Assembly: GCA_902705835.1 (NCBI GenBank)
Contig: CACSIN010000029.1
Span: 126,477-190,476, forward strand
Length of the DNA: 64,000 nt
Direction: 5' to 3'
Origin: BD1-7 clade bacterium
GTDB lineage: Bacteria; Pseudomonadota; Gammaproteobacteria; Pseudomonadales; DT-91
Below, in pieces: positions 34,155 to 42,838 of the stretch. Every line of letters starts with the position of its first letter. The first letter of the stretch is position 1. The notes beneath the pieces are model-generated. The model saw nothing but the letters and a program-made list of their open reading frames with translations. It ran no database searches and had not been told where the DNA came from. Position numbers and translations under genes: made by a program.

Positions 34155-35738
34155 ATGACATTACCGACCATCACAGGCATCAAAGACATCTACGCCGAAA
34201 ATCCGGATTGGTTAGTCACCGATGCAAACACACTCACACCTGGCACCAAGATCGACGCCGATATCCTTATCATTGGCAGTGGCGCTGGCGGCGGCATAAG
34301 TGCAGGCATATTGAGCCAGGCAGGCTTCAAGGTTGTTATTCTTGAGGAAGGCCCGCTAAAAACGGTCACCGATTTTCGAATGCAGGAAAACCAGGCTTAT
34401 CATGATCTTTATCAAGAAGCCGGCGCACGCATGACCAAAGATCAAACCATCAGCCTGCTACAAGGTCGCTGCGTCGGCGGCACTACCGTGATTAACTGGA
34501 CCTCAGCATTTCGAACACCACAAAAGACGCTGGAATACTGGGCCAGCGAATTTGGCGTAAAAGGGCTTGATGAGGCAGCGCTTGCCCCGTGGTTTGAGAA
34601 AATCGAAGAACAACTCGGCATCAGCCCATGGTTGTTAGCCAATGCCAACAACAATGCACTCAAGCTGGGTTGCCACAAACTCGGTATCGAAGCCGAGCCC
34701 ATTCCACGAAATGTCAAAGGCTGCTGGAATTTGGGATACTGCGGCATGGGGTGTCCAACCAATGCCAAACAATCCATGTTGATCACCACGATTCCTGATG
34801 CCTTGAATCATGGTGCCCAGCTGATCTTCAATGCCCGCGCCGAAACCTTAACCCGCGACGGCGACAAAGCGACCGGAGCCAAGGTTCATGCAACGACTGC
34901 ATCAAACGCGTTTACAATCAATGCGCGGCATACCATCGTTGCTGCTGGCGCCATCAACGGCCCTGGCCTGCTTTTACGGTCACAATTGCCTGACCCACAC
35001 ACACGCATCGGCAAACGCACCTTTATCCACCCGACGCCTTTCAGTTTTGCCCAGTTTGATGAAACTATTGCCCCGTATTACGGCGCGCCACAATCCATCT
35101 ACACAGATCACTTCATCTGGAAACAAGGGGTCAGCGGCCCGATGGGCTATAAACTTGAGGTTCCGCCACTGCATCCGGGGTTTACTGCAGCACTGCTCTG
35201 CGGTGATGGCCTGGCTCATTATGAAGCAATGAGCCAGTTGCCCCACCTACAGAGTGTTCTGGCGCTATTGCGCGATGGTTTTCATCCACAAAGCCAAGGC
35301 GGTAACATAGAGCTGAGTGACCAAGGCACACCACTACTCGATTACCCCATCACGGATTATATCTGGGACGGAATTAAACGCGCACACCGAAGCATGGCCG
35401 AAATCCAGTTTGCTGCCGGTGCCAAACGCGTCAAACTGGCCCACGCCAAGGCCCGCTGGCAATCCAGCTTTGCAGATATGCTAAAAGAAATCGAGCAGCT
35501 CACTTACCAAAAATACGACGTATTGATTGGCAGCGCACATTTGATGGGGGGCTGTGGCATGGGAGAAGACCCAACAACCAGTGTGGTTAACAGCGATTGC
35601 CGTTACCACCATCTGGATCAACTCTCAGTGATTGATGGCTCGGTATTTCCGACCAGCATAGGTACCAATCCTCAACTATCGATCTATGCATTAGCAGCCA
35701 AACAAGCTACAAAACTGGCACAACAGCTGCGTTCCTGA
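34155..35738 (+). CDS. GMC family FAD-dependent oxidoreductase
   Basis: A 527-residue flavoprotein with the FAD-binding GSGAGGG at residues 41-47, GRCVGGTTVINW (GMC signature 1 region), GCWNLGYCGMGCPTNAKQ, IVAAGAINGPGLLL (signature 2 region) and the C-terminal active-site region SAHLMGGCGMG followed by GTNPQLSIYALA. No signal peptide is seen; export with the Tat small subunit is likely. Members oxidise alcohols, sugars or sterols and feed electrons to cytochromes. The substrate is unknown; a 3-hydroxysteroid is a possibility given the region. The neighbouring DUF3365 gene follows after 66 bases. Confidence 0.88.
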   Translation: MTLPTITGIKDIYAENPDWLVTDANTLTPGTKIDADILIIGSGAGGGISAGILSQAGFKVVILEEGPLKTVTDFRMQENQAYHDLYQEAGARMTKDQTISLLQGRCVGGTTVINWTSAFRTPQKTLEYWASEFGVKGLDEAALAPWFEKIEEQLGISPWLLANANNNALKLGCHKLGIEAEPIPRNVKGCWNLGYCGMGCPTNAKQSMLITTIPDALNHGAQLIFNARAETLTRDGDKATGAKVHATTASNAFTINARHTIVAAGAINGPGLLLRSQLPDPHTRIGKRTFIHPTPFSFAQFDETIAPYYGAPQSIYTDHFIWKQGVSGPMGYKLEVPPLHPGFTAALLCGDGLAHYEAMSQLPHLQSVLALLRDGFHPQSQGGNIELSDQGTPLLDYPITDYIWDGIKRAHRSMAEIQFAAGAKRVKLAHAKARWQSSFADMLKEIEQLTYQKYDVLIGSAHLMGGCGMGEDPTTSVVNSDCRYHHLDQLSVIDGSVFPTSIGTNPQLSIYALAAKQATKLAQQLRS

Positions 35739-35804
35739 TCCAGTCGCTATGTGCGCTAAGCGTTAGCCGGTAAGCTGTTATTCGTCGGCCCCAGAGATCG
35801 TATT

Positions 35805-36416
35805 ATGAGAACCAGATACCTACCTGTTTTATTCGCTTTTGCCAGTGCGGGGGCACTGGCACACGACACCGCAACATCAGTGGCAGAACCAAACAACATC
35901 AATCACTTGCGTGAACAAGCCCAGTCACTGACGCAGCAATTTGTATCTCAGTTGAAACCACAGTTGAAAGCCGCCTTACAACAAGGCGGCCCAGTCAATG
36001 CGATTGAAGTCTGCGCTGACGTCGCCCCGCAGATTACCCAACAGCTGTCGACAGACAGTGGCTGGGCAATCAAAAGGGTCAGTTTGAATACGCGCAACCC
36101 CGCTGCCACACCCGATCAGTGGGAAAAAACACAACTATTGGATTTCGAAAAACGCCTCGAAAGCGGTGACGCAGCCAAGGCATTGAATGCAGAAATCATC
36201 GATAACGGTAACTACCGCTTTATGCAAGCCCAAGTCACCGGAGGCGTTTGTTTAACCTGCCACGGCACAAATTTGGCGCCTGCCGTAACCTCTGCATTAC
36301 AACACCACTACCCGAATGATCAGGCAACTGGATACGAACTGGGCGCCATTCGTGGCGCGATCAGTCTCAGCAAACACCTCGGTCAAACCAACACGTCAGC
36401 GACGCGCCAGCATTAA
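35805..36416 (+). CDS. DUF3365 (Tll0287-like) periplasmic heme protein
   Basis: A 203-residue exported protein with a signal peptide ending near residue 19 (GALA-HDT). It has the DUF3365 layout: an N-terminal helical part with AIEVCADVAPQI, then VSLNTRNPAATPDQWE and a single c-type heme motif CLTCH at 149-153 (GGVCLTCHG). Such domains are found in redox sensors and small cytochromes. It may take part in periplasmic electron transfer with the GMC dehydrogenase or the tetraheme cytochrome, by proximity only. Its last bases overlap the end of the convergent acyltransferase gene by 4. Confidence 0.82.
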   Translation: MRTRYLPVLFAFASAGALAHDTATSVAEPNNINHLREQAQSLTQQFVSQLKPQLKAALQQGGPVNAIEVCADVAPQITQQLSTDSGWAIKRVSLNTRNPAATPDQWEKTQLLDFEKRLESGDAAKALNAEIIDNGNYRFMQAQVTGGVCLTCHGTNLAPAVTSALQHHYPNDQATGYELGAIRGAISLSKHLGQTNTSATRQH

Positions 36417-37846
36417 CCATTGCTGGCAACATCACCCTCTAAGGCGTCAAAGCTATTTTGTAACGCCTGTCGATACGCATCATGATTTGGCAACGTCGAA
36501 GGGCAACCCACAAAGCTGATATTAATGCGGTCTTCAGTACTCGAAATAACATGAAATAACGTCATAGTGGGCGCAAGAAACCCTAGCCCGATGTAATCTA
36601 CCAAGCGTGCACCACAAAAATAGACCGGAGCCTGTAGACCAGGCACGTTAGACGCCACGGTGTTGACGATGGGCGGTAGTTTATTCAACACGCCATTCTC
36701 AACCAGCCGTGTCGCCCCCCATTTCAGCAATGCAGGGTAGATATTGTCAATTACGGACAAAAACGCTTTCGGCCCAAGCTTGCGACTCCCTGATTTACTC
36801 TCACTCGCCGCACCTGAAATCGCGTGCAAACGATGTTTTGGCGACTCAATCTGGCTGTAGAGGCGAACAAAGGCAAAGTTAAACTGATTGCCAATCTCAT
36901 GGTTGGCGTTTTCCTTACGGGTATCAATTGGAATACCGGCCACCAGGCTTTGCTCAGGCAAACAGTCGTTATCCAACATCCATTCACGCATTGCGCCGGC
37001 GATAACACACAAGGCGATGTCATTGATGGTGGCATCGGTTTTCTTTGCCAGCTTACGCACCGCTTTGCTATCTAATCCAATATGGCCAATAACACGCTCA
37101 TTGTCGGGCACAGTGTTTAATACTGTTGGCGGAACACCCCCAGTTGTTTTTTCCACTGTTTGCTCAGCATCTTTTTCGCCATCGCTGCGCAGTAGCTTGG
37201 GCAAAATTCCAGTTAAGCTGGCGGTCATTTTCAATGGCCGTGCAAGGTTATGCCAGTAGGCGCGGTAATAACGCGACATAAAGCTTGGCTGCTGGTAATG
37301 CTCTTGTTGATCGGGCATTTCTTCGATCAAACGTTCCGCATCGGTATTCGCCGAAAGCGTATGCAATGACGTAAATAAACGCATGGCCGTTTTACCGTCC
37401 GCAACCGCATGGTGAAGCTTGATCAGCAAACCGACACAGCCTTCAGGATGACCTTCCAATCCATCGAGCCCTTCAATATACATGGCCTCCCATAAAGGTT
37501 TATCCATCGGAAGTGGTCGCGCATGAAAGGTTTCGGCCAGTTCGTATACTTGCTGCCAATCGTGGGGTTTAGGCAGAGCAACACGCTCAAGGTGATGACT
37601 CAAAGAAAAATTATCATCGGTTACCCAATAAGGATTATCTACTCCAAATGCGAGGGCCTGGGATTTGCATTTCAGAATCGGTAATTGGTGTTCGATAATA
37701 TCGCTAAGCAGCGATTTCGCGGCATCAAAGCCAAAGCTGCCCGGCGCCGCGGTTGATGGATCATAGACAAACAAAGCACCAATATGCAGCGGGAAATTAA
37801 ACATATCCCCGAGCATCATTACGCCATCCAGGCCATTTAATTGTTT
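36413..37846 (-). CDS. Wax ester synthase/diacylglycerol acyltransferase (WS/DGAT)
   Basis: A 477-residue member of the bifunctional WS/DGAT family. The active-site motif HHAVADG (HHxxxDG) is visible within LIKLHHAVADGKTAM, and the C-terminal ENGVLNKLPPIVNTVASNVP region with NVPGL is typical. The N-terminus KQLNGLDGVMM also matches the family (L-S-x-x-D-x). It makes neutral storage lipids from acyl-CoA and alcohols or diacylglycerol, a common trait of marine hydrocarbon and steroid degraders. A GTG at 37846 with AAGGA upstream is preferred to the longer frame from 37894. Confidence 0.88.
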   Translation of the reverse strand, partial: KQLNGLDGVMMLGDMFNFPLHIGALFVYDPSTAAPGSFGFDAAKSLLSDIIEHQLPILKCKSQALAFGVDNPYWVTDDNFSLSHHLERVALPKPHDWQQVYELAETFHARPLPMDKPLWEAMYIEGLDGLEGHPEGCVGLLIKLHHAVADGKTAMRLFTSLHTLSANTDAERLIEEMPDQQEHYQQPSFMSRYYRAYWHNLARPLKMTASLTGILPKLLRSDGEKDAEQTVEKTTGGVPPTVLNTVPDNERVIGHIGLDSKAVRKLAKKTDATINDIALCVIAGAMREWMLDNDCLPEQSLVAGIPIDTRKENANHEIGNQFNFAFVRLYSQIESPKHRLHAISGAASESKSGSRKLGPKAFLSVIDNIYPALLKWGATRLVENGVLNKLPPIVNTVASNVPGLQAPVYFCGARLVDYIGLGFLAPTMTLFHVISSTEDRINISFVGCPSTLPNHDAYRQALQNSFDALEGDVASNG

Positions 37847-37953
37847 CACAGTGGTAATTCCTTCAAAAGACAACTGCGGCCATTGTACGCACATATGCCT
37901 GACGATTTAAAAGCAACTTGGAGAAAGATTAAAACGAACGGTCAACAAACGAG

Positions 37954-39102
37954 TTAATCGAGGCGCTTTTTAAACCGGGCCATGCTAATAACGAGCATAA
38001 CCACCATAAATCCAACCAGCCACAGGGCGTCGCTGGTAAAATCACTCCATCCGGCATCTTTCAGCACGACGCCGCGCACCATACGAACGAAGTGTGTCAC
38101 CGGCAGGATTTCGGCGATCCACTGTGCCGGCTTTGGCATGCTGACGTAAGGAAACATAAAACCTGACAGTAGAATGGACGGTAGCATCACAAAAATTGTC
38201 ATTTGCATCGATTGCCGCTGTGTTTTGGCCACCGTCGAGATGAATAACCCTAATGTTAATGCGGATAAAACAAATAATAAGGTTGTGGATAACAACACCC
38301 AGACACTGCCGATCATAGGTACATCAAACAGCAAATAACCAACCCCCAATATCAGCCCCATTTGCAGCAAACCGACAAACAGGTATGGGAAGATCTTGCC
38401 AATCATGAGCTCCATCGGCCGCACCGGTGTCGCTATCAAGAATTCTAAATTGCCACGCTCACGCTCACGCACAATGGCGGATGATGTAAACATCACCATT
38501 GTCATGTTCAATATAACCGCGACCAGCCCAGGCACGATATGCACCGGTGTGCGCTGTTCCGGATTGAAATACAGCACAACCTGAAAACGGTTCGGGGTTC
38601 TGTTATCTGCGCTGTCTTTGGGCAGTGGCAATACCGGTAAATTACGCAGACTTTTGATCACATTGGCGACGGTAATGTCGGTGCCATCAGCAATCCACTG
38701 CGCAAACTCACGCTGCGTATCGCGGTGCTGGGGCGGGTACTGGCCATTTTGCCAAGCCTGATACTGCTGATAGCGCTGATTCAAATCGGCGGGAATAATT
38801 AATACGGCTTTCACATCACCGCGAGTAATGGCTATTTCACCCTCTGCGACACTGTGATAGCTTTCAACAAAATCAACAATCTGCGTCGCCTTAACGGTTT
38901 CAACAATACGCCGACTCAGTTCAGTTTGGCTTAAATCAATAATTCCCGCAGGAACATGCCGAATATTCGTGTTGATCGCGTAACCAAACAACACCAATTG
39001 CACGATAGGAATCATCACAATCATCGCGAATGTCATGTGATCACGGCGTAGCTGGACTAATTCCTTAAAAATAATCGCTTTGATTCGCCATAGAGACTTC
39101 AT
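37954..39102 (-). CDS. ABC-2 type exporter permease
   Basis: A 382-residue permease: one N-terminal helix (about 20-40), a large extracytoplasmic domain, and five C-terminal helices. Family signatures include RRDHMTFAMIVMIPIVQLVL at the start and EREHGTLE-like ERGNLEFLIATPVRPMELM near residue 215. The ATG at 39102 overlaps the stop of the ATPase gene (ATGA). It forms an export system with the ATPase and the HlyD-like protein upstream, similar to YbhFSR/YhiI-type systems that export drugs or lipophilic compounds. Confidence 0.9.
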   Translation of the reverse strand: MKSLWRIKAIIFKELVQLRRDHMTFAMIVMIPIVQLVLFGYAINTNIRHVPAGIIDLSQTELSRRIVETVKATQIVDFVESYHSVAEGEIAITRGDVKAVLIIPADLNQRYQQYQAWQNGQYPPQHRDTQREFAQWIADGTDITVANVIKSLRNLPVLPLPKDSADNRTPNRFQVVLYFNPEQRTPVHIVPGLVAVILNMTMVMFTSSAIVRERERGNLEFLIATPVRPMELMIGKIFPYLFVGLLQMGLILGVGYLLFDVPMIGSVWVLLSTTLLFVLSALTLGLFISTVAKTQRQSMQMTIFVMLPSILLSGFMFPYVSMPKPAQWIAEILPVTHFVRMVRGVVLKDAGWSDFTSDALWLVGFMVVMLVISMARFKKRLD

Positions 39103-40058
39103 GAGCGCACCTGTGTTGCCGCAACAGCACCGGTACAATTCACAAACACATCTTCAAGACTGGCATGCACCTGCGTCAAATGTCGCTTTTGACCATCTAC
39201 TAAGGCTGATTGCTGCCTTAACCAGGTAATTGGATCCTGAACTCGGTTGTTCACCAATACTCGCAGGCGGATGCCTTGTTGCGCAGCGGAGATCACATCA
39301 TCAAGGCGCAGCAGGTGCTGTTTTAACTGACGTAAATCGGTGCCATCTATTTCGATTACGTTAGCCTGCAAATCATGCATCAATTTCTGAGGTGACCCTT
39401 CGGCACGCAAAACACCGGCCTCCAGTATCGCCAAGCTGACACACCGTTCCGCTTCATCCATATAATGCGTCGATACTAGTATCGTTGTACCCGCATCGGA
39501 TAAATCGAACAGCTGCTCCCAAAAACTGCGCCGATTTTCTGGGTCAACCGCTGAGGTCGGTTCATCCAAAAACAGCAACTGGGGCTTATGCAAGGTTGCC
39601 GCAGCTAATGCTAATCGTTGGCGCTGGCCACCGCTCAGGCTTCCTGCTTGTTCGTGAGCCTTGGCGTTCAAATCATAGATACTCAGGAGTTCTTCAAGCC
39701 GCGCTTTTTGTTGACGATGACTAAGGCCATAAACATTCGCAACGAATTTGAGGTTTTCAGATACCGTTAATTCGGTATAGAGAGAGAACGTCTGAGTCAT
39801 GTAACCAACATGTGTACGCAACGCTTCCGCCTGAGCCGGTAACGATAGCCCCAACACAGTTGCAGCGCCCTCCGTCGGCTCTAGCAATCCTAACAACATC
39901 CGTATCGTGGTCGATTTGCCACAGCCGTTAGGCCCTAAAAAGCCATAAATACAACCTTTGGGAATCTGTAAATCGAGCTTGTCTACGGCGGTAAACTTGC
40001 CGAATCGCCGAGTTAGCTGGCGAGTTTCAATCGCCAGATCGTTGGTTGTATCCATCAT
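39099..40058 (-). CDS. ABC exporter ATP-binding protein
   Basis: A 319-residue ATPase with Walker A GPNGCGKST (about 41-49), the signature LSGGQRQRL, Walker B LLFLDEPTSAVDP and the H-loop STHYMDEAERC. The C-terminal extension is typical of ABC-2 drug-export ATPases. It powers the adjacent permease. The gene overlaps both neighbours by 4 bases, so translation is coupled. A second ATG lies one codon after the first. Confidence 0.94.
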   Translation of the reverse strand: MMDTTNDLAIETRQLTRRFGKFTAVDKLDLQIPKGCIYGFLGPNGCGKSTTIRMLLGLLEPTEGAATVLGLSLPAQAEALRTHVGYMTQTFSLYTELTVSENLKFVANVYGLSHRQQKARLEELLSIYDLNAKAHEQAGSLSGGQRQRLALAAATLHKPQLLFLDEPTSAVDPENRRSFWEQLFDLSDAGTTILVSTHYMDEAERCVSLAILEAGVLRAEGSPQKLMHDLQANVIEIDGTDLRQLKQHLLRLDDVISAAQQGIRLRVLVNNRVQDPITWLRQQSALVDGQKRHLTQVHASLEDVFVNCTGAVAATQVRS

Positions 40059-41062
40059 CGCGAAGGCTCGCTAGACGTATTGTTCGACTGCGACGCCATC
40101 TTGCTTGGCTCCGGCAATACAACCTGAACAGGTACGCCACTCGGTAACGCACGGGCATCATCACCGAGCCGTACTTCTGCCAGATAGACCAGCCGCGTTC
40201 GTTCTTCGCGATTTAATGCAAAATAAGGCGTAAATGCAGGTTCTGTTGATATCCATGCCAATCGCCCAGTGAATGTCTTGGCAACCCCATCAACATGCAC
40301 AGGTAGCATATCACCGATGCTAACTTCGGCGCGAAGCGGCTCAGGCACATAGATGCGCGCATAAGGCCCTCCGGCCAAAAGAATCGCAACGGGGCTGCCG
40401 GTAGTTACTCGCTCCCCCAAATTCCAGGGCAAGGTATCCAGCCAGCCATCACGGGTAGCGAATACAGACAGTTTGTCGAGGATGACGCTTTGTAAGTTTA
40501 CATTAGCACGCGCCGCCGCTACTTCAGCCGCGCCTTGTTCCAAGTCTTCTATTCGTGTGCCATTGACGAGTTCGAGCAATTGTTGTCTGAAATTTTCACG
40601 ATTCGCGGAGGCTTCATCGAGTCGGGCCAATGCCTGGTCTCTGTCATTTTTAGAGGCCAATTGTTGATCTGCCAATGGCTTAATGCGCTGATATTCAATC
40701 CGCGCCAGCGCTTCAGCGGCTTCGGCATTGGCGAAACGTGCGCGCGCAGCTTCGACATCTTCAATACGCGCTCCGTTGATTAATTTAGTCATGTTGGCTT
40801 GTGCTTGGCCGAGCTGCCCACTGGCGTTATCCACTTGCGCCGACTGCTGACGCGGATCCAACTGCACGAGTAGCTGCCCGGCTTCCACCCACTGGCCTTC
40901 AGCAACCGGTAAAGCGACTACGAGTTCATTGGCTGTCGCGGTTAATGCCACTCTGTCGCGTTCCAAGGTGCCTAGCGCGGTGCGAGAATCCTGATCAGAG
41001 CATGCCAACAAACCTAACGCGATAGTTATTGCCAGCGCAGACAAACAGAACTTCCGGTGCAT
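40055..41062 (-). CDS. HlyD-like membrane fusion lipoprotein
   Basis: A 335-residue periplasmic adaptor. The ATG at 41062 has AAGGGA 6 bases upstream and starts a lipoprotein signal (MHRKFCLSALAITIALGLLA with the cysteine next). It has the biotinyl-lipoyl-like half motif VAEGQWVEAGQLLVQLD, a long coiled-coil hairpin (about residues 70-190; ANMTKLINGARIEDVEAARA repeated as VNGTRIEDLEQGAAEVAAA), and the second lipoyl half RDGWLDTLPWNLGERV. It links the ABC exporter to the outer membrane. A longer open frame to 41161 lacks a signal sequence. Confidence 0.9.
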   Translation of the reverse strand: MHRKFCLSALAITIALGLLACSDQDSRTALGTLERDRVALTATANELVVALPVAEGQWVEAGQLLVQLDPRQQSAQVDNASGQLGQAQANMTKLINGARIEDVEAARARFANAEAAEALARIEYQRIKPLADQQLASKNDRDQALARLDEASANRENFRQQLLELVNGTRIEDLEQGAAEVAAARANVNLQSVILDKLSVFATRDGWLDTLPWNLGERVTTGSPVAILLAGGPYARIYVPEPLRAEVSIGDMLPVHVDGVAKTFTGRLAWISTEPAFTPYFALNREERTRLVYLAEVRLGDDARALPSGVPVQVVLPEPSKMASQSNNTSSEPSR

Positions 41063-41300
41063 AGTCATTCCCTTACTGGCGCATTGCCTCAATCGTGCCG
41101 AATTCCCCATCAACGCAGAGTATAGTTGCCCACGGCGGGAACGAAGGTCTGCAGAACACATTCGTTATCACATTGTGAATAACAATAACGCGCGTTTTCA
41201 TCCATACGGTGCAAGATTTCTATACACACTTGTTGTTTAATATCGCCCGCTCAATTGCCGCTACTGAGCATAGAGAGACTGTTCGAACTACGGGGGTTCT

Positions 41301-41984
41301 ATGAAACTACTACACATCACTACTGTTGCCTTACTGCTAATCTGCACCCAGGCTTTCGCACTGGATGCGGAAGAACAACGCTACGTTCAATTGATCAATG
41401 AACAAGGCGTGCGAGGCATCAAAGAAGCCTCTAAATACATGTATAAATACCATGAAGATCATCAACAAGTATTGGATCAGCTAGCGGAGCAATTGATCCA
41501 GCGCTCACCTACCGCAACAAAACATGATATCGATGGGTTAGCATGGGCCACCAAAGCGCTGTCCCAATCAGGCAACGGCCGCTACTACACAATGCTGAAA
41601 CAAATCGCTGAAAGTGACGCCCCGAAAAAGCTAAGAAAGTACGCCAAAAAAGCCTACAAAACCTTAAAAGAACCGAAAGGCGAGCAGTATCAACATGGAA
41701 TGGCGGAAAAGATTGCGCCGGCGGCGAAATCAACCGTAAAACATGGAGAAGGGACGTTTTCAGATATCGCCCGCGGTATGACGCTGGAGGAAGTCAAAAA
41801 TCGTTTGGGCGAGCCGGATACTTGGGAGGTTTATAAAAACCGTAAAAAATGGGCGCCCTATAGCTACAAAGGCGGCGATACCGTGCGCCAAAAAGCGACC
41901 TATGATGGGCAAGGACAAATTATATTCAGCAACACCGACCGTTATTCCGGCAACTATATTGTGTCTGAAATCATCCCAAAATAG
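41301..41984 (+). CDS. Exported protein with C-terminal BamE-like motif
   Basis: A 227-residue protein with a signal peptide (MKLLHITTVALLLICTQAFA). The middle (about 25-120) is helical and lysine-rich, reminiscent of HEAT-like or repeat helices. The C-terminus contains IARGMTLEEVKNRLGEPD, the start of a SmpA/BamE-like fold, ending YIVSEIIPK. Function is unknown; it is probably periplasmic. It is divergent from the ABC exporter operon, and a structured region follows its stop. Confidence 0.7.
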   Translation: MKLLHITTVALLLICTQAFALDAEEQRYVQLINEQGVRGIKEASKYMYKYHEDHQQVLDQLAEQLIQRSPTATKHDIDGLAWATKALSQSGNGRYYTMLKQIAESDAPKKLRKYAKKAYKTLKEPKGEQYQHGMAEKIAPAAKSTVKHGEGTFSDIARGMTLEEVKNRLGEPDTWEVYKNRKKWAPYSYKGGDTVRQKATYDGQGQIIFSNTDRYSGNYIVSEIIPK

Positions 41985-41985
41985 G

Positions 41986-42046
41986 TTGAAACCACCCAGC
42001 CATACACAGACGTTCACGGTTTATACTGAGTGTCTGTGTGTTTCAA
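41986..42046. terminator. Nested inverted repeats, possible terminator
   Basis: TTGAAAC (41986-41992) pairs with GTTTCAA (42040-42046), and ACACAGAC (42004-42011) pairs with GTCTGTGT (42032-42039), giving a continuous right arm and an 11-base left bulge. It lies between the exported protein gene and a short convergent gene. There is no strong T-run. Confidence 0.45.
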
Positions 42047-42081
42047 GGCAACCACGCTACGCTTCATAGCCGCTTGCGCCA

Positions 42082-42192
42082 TCAGCCAACAATAACCATC
42101 CACTCATACCATCGCGCCAGAGCAATCCCTCCCATCGCCCCAGTTACCGCCAAAAATGCCAGCGAAACCGCAAACTCTTTGAAACTACCCAT
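42082..42192 (-). CDS. 36-residue single-span membrane protein
   Basis: A short frame translating to MGSFKEFAVSLAFLAVTGAM followed by GGIALARWYEWMVIVG. An ideal ribosome binding site AAGGAG stands 5 bases before the ATG. The sequence has a charged N-terminus, a glycine/alanine-rich hydrophobic span and an aromatic end, like small stress or complex-associated membrane proteins. No homologue is recognised. It lies alone on the minus strand in a 426-base gap. Confidence 0.55.
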   Translation of the reverse strand: MGSFKEFAVSLAFLAVTGAMGGIALARWYEWMVIVG

Positions 42193-42410
42193 GTGCGCTC
42201 CTTGCAGGGTGATTCATCATATTCAACACTGAGGCTAGGCCACAGTACCGGTTTTACCGAGGATTTAACGGACTTTTCGATGATCGTCATTAAACGGTAT
42301 CGAATTCGTTATCAGATATTGAGTCACATCAACAGCATTCTGATGATCTGCTTGATACACTGGTAGAACAGTCAACGTGCTTCAGCGCTCTCAATGAGCA
42401 AGGATGGTAT

Positions 42411-42719
42411 ATGAAACAGGTTTACACCCACTCGAATCTTGCCCTAGTTAACCGCGCCAAAGAATTACTCGAAGGCGCTGAAGTTCCTTGTAAAGTACAG
42501 CACGAATTTTCCACCTTTAGTGTTGGCGAAATTGCATCCATCGATTGCTGGCCTGAACTGTGGGTGCTCAACGACGCCGATGAACAGCGCGCCACCGAAG
42601 TCTTATCGATCATCACTGACCCGGCTGAACACAGCCAATGGCAGTGCCCGGAATGCGACGAAAAAAATGATGATAGTTTCGAAATATGTTGGCAGTGCAG
42701 CCATGAAAAAACGGCCTGA
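42411..42719 (+). CDS. DUF2007 domain protein with C-terminal zinc ribbon
   Basis: A 102-residue cytoplasmic protein. The N-terminal part (VYTHSNLALVNRAKELLEGA, then VLNDADEQRATEVL) is the DUF2007 'putative signal transducing protein' fold. The C-terminus carries a four-cysteine zinc ribbon, CPECDEKNDDSFEICWQC. AAGGA lies about 8 bases before the ATG. Function is unknown; a protein-protein or nucleic-acid contact by the ribbon is possible. recQ follows 119 bases later. Confidence 0.78.
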   Translation: MKQVYTHSNLALVNRAKELLEGAEVPCKVQHEFSTFSVGEIASIDCWPELWVLNDADEQRATEVLSIITDPAEHSQWQCPECDEKNDDSFEICWQCSHEKTA

Positions 42720-42838
42720 AGAACCATCAAAATACCGCCACTTAAACAATCAGTAGAATAGCGGTATGATGCGGCGCGTTTACACGACGTAAAACCTAAA
42801 AACACCGGCCACGAAGGCCTCTACTGCTGCTACTCAAC

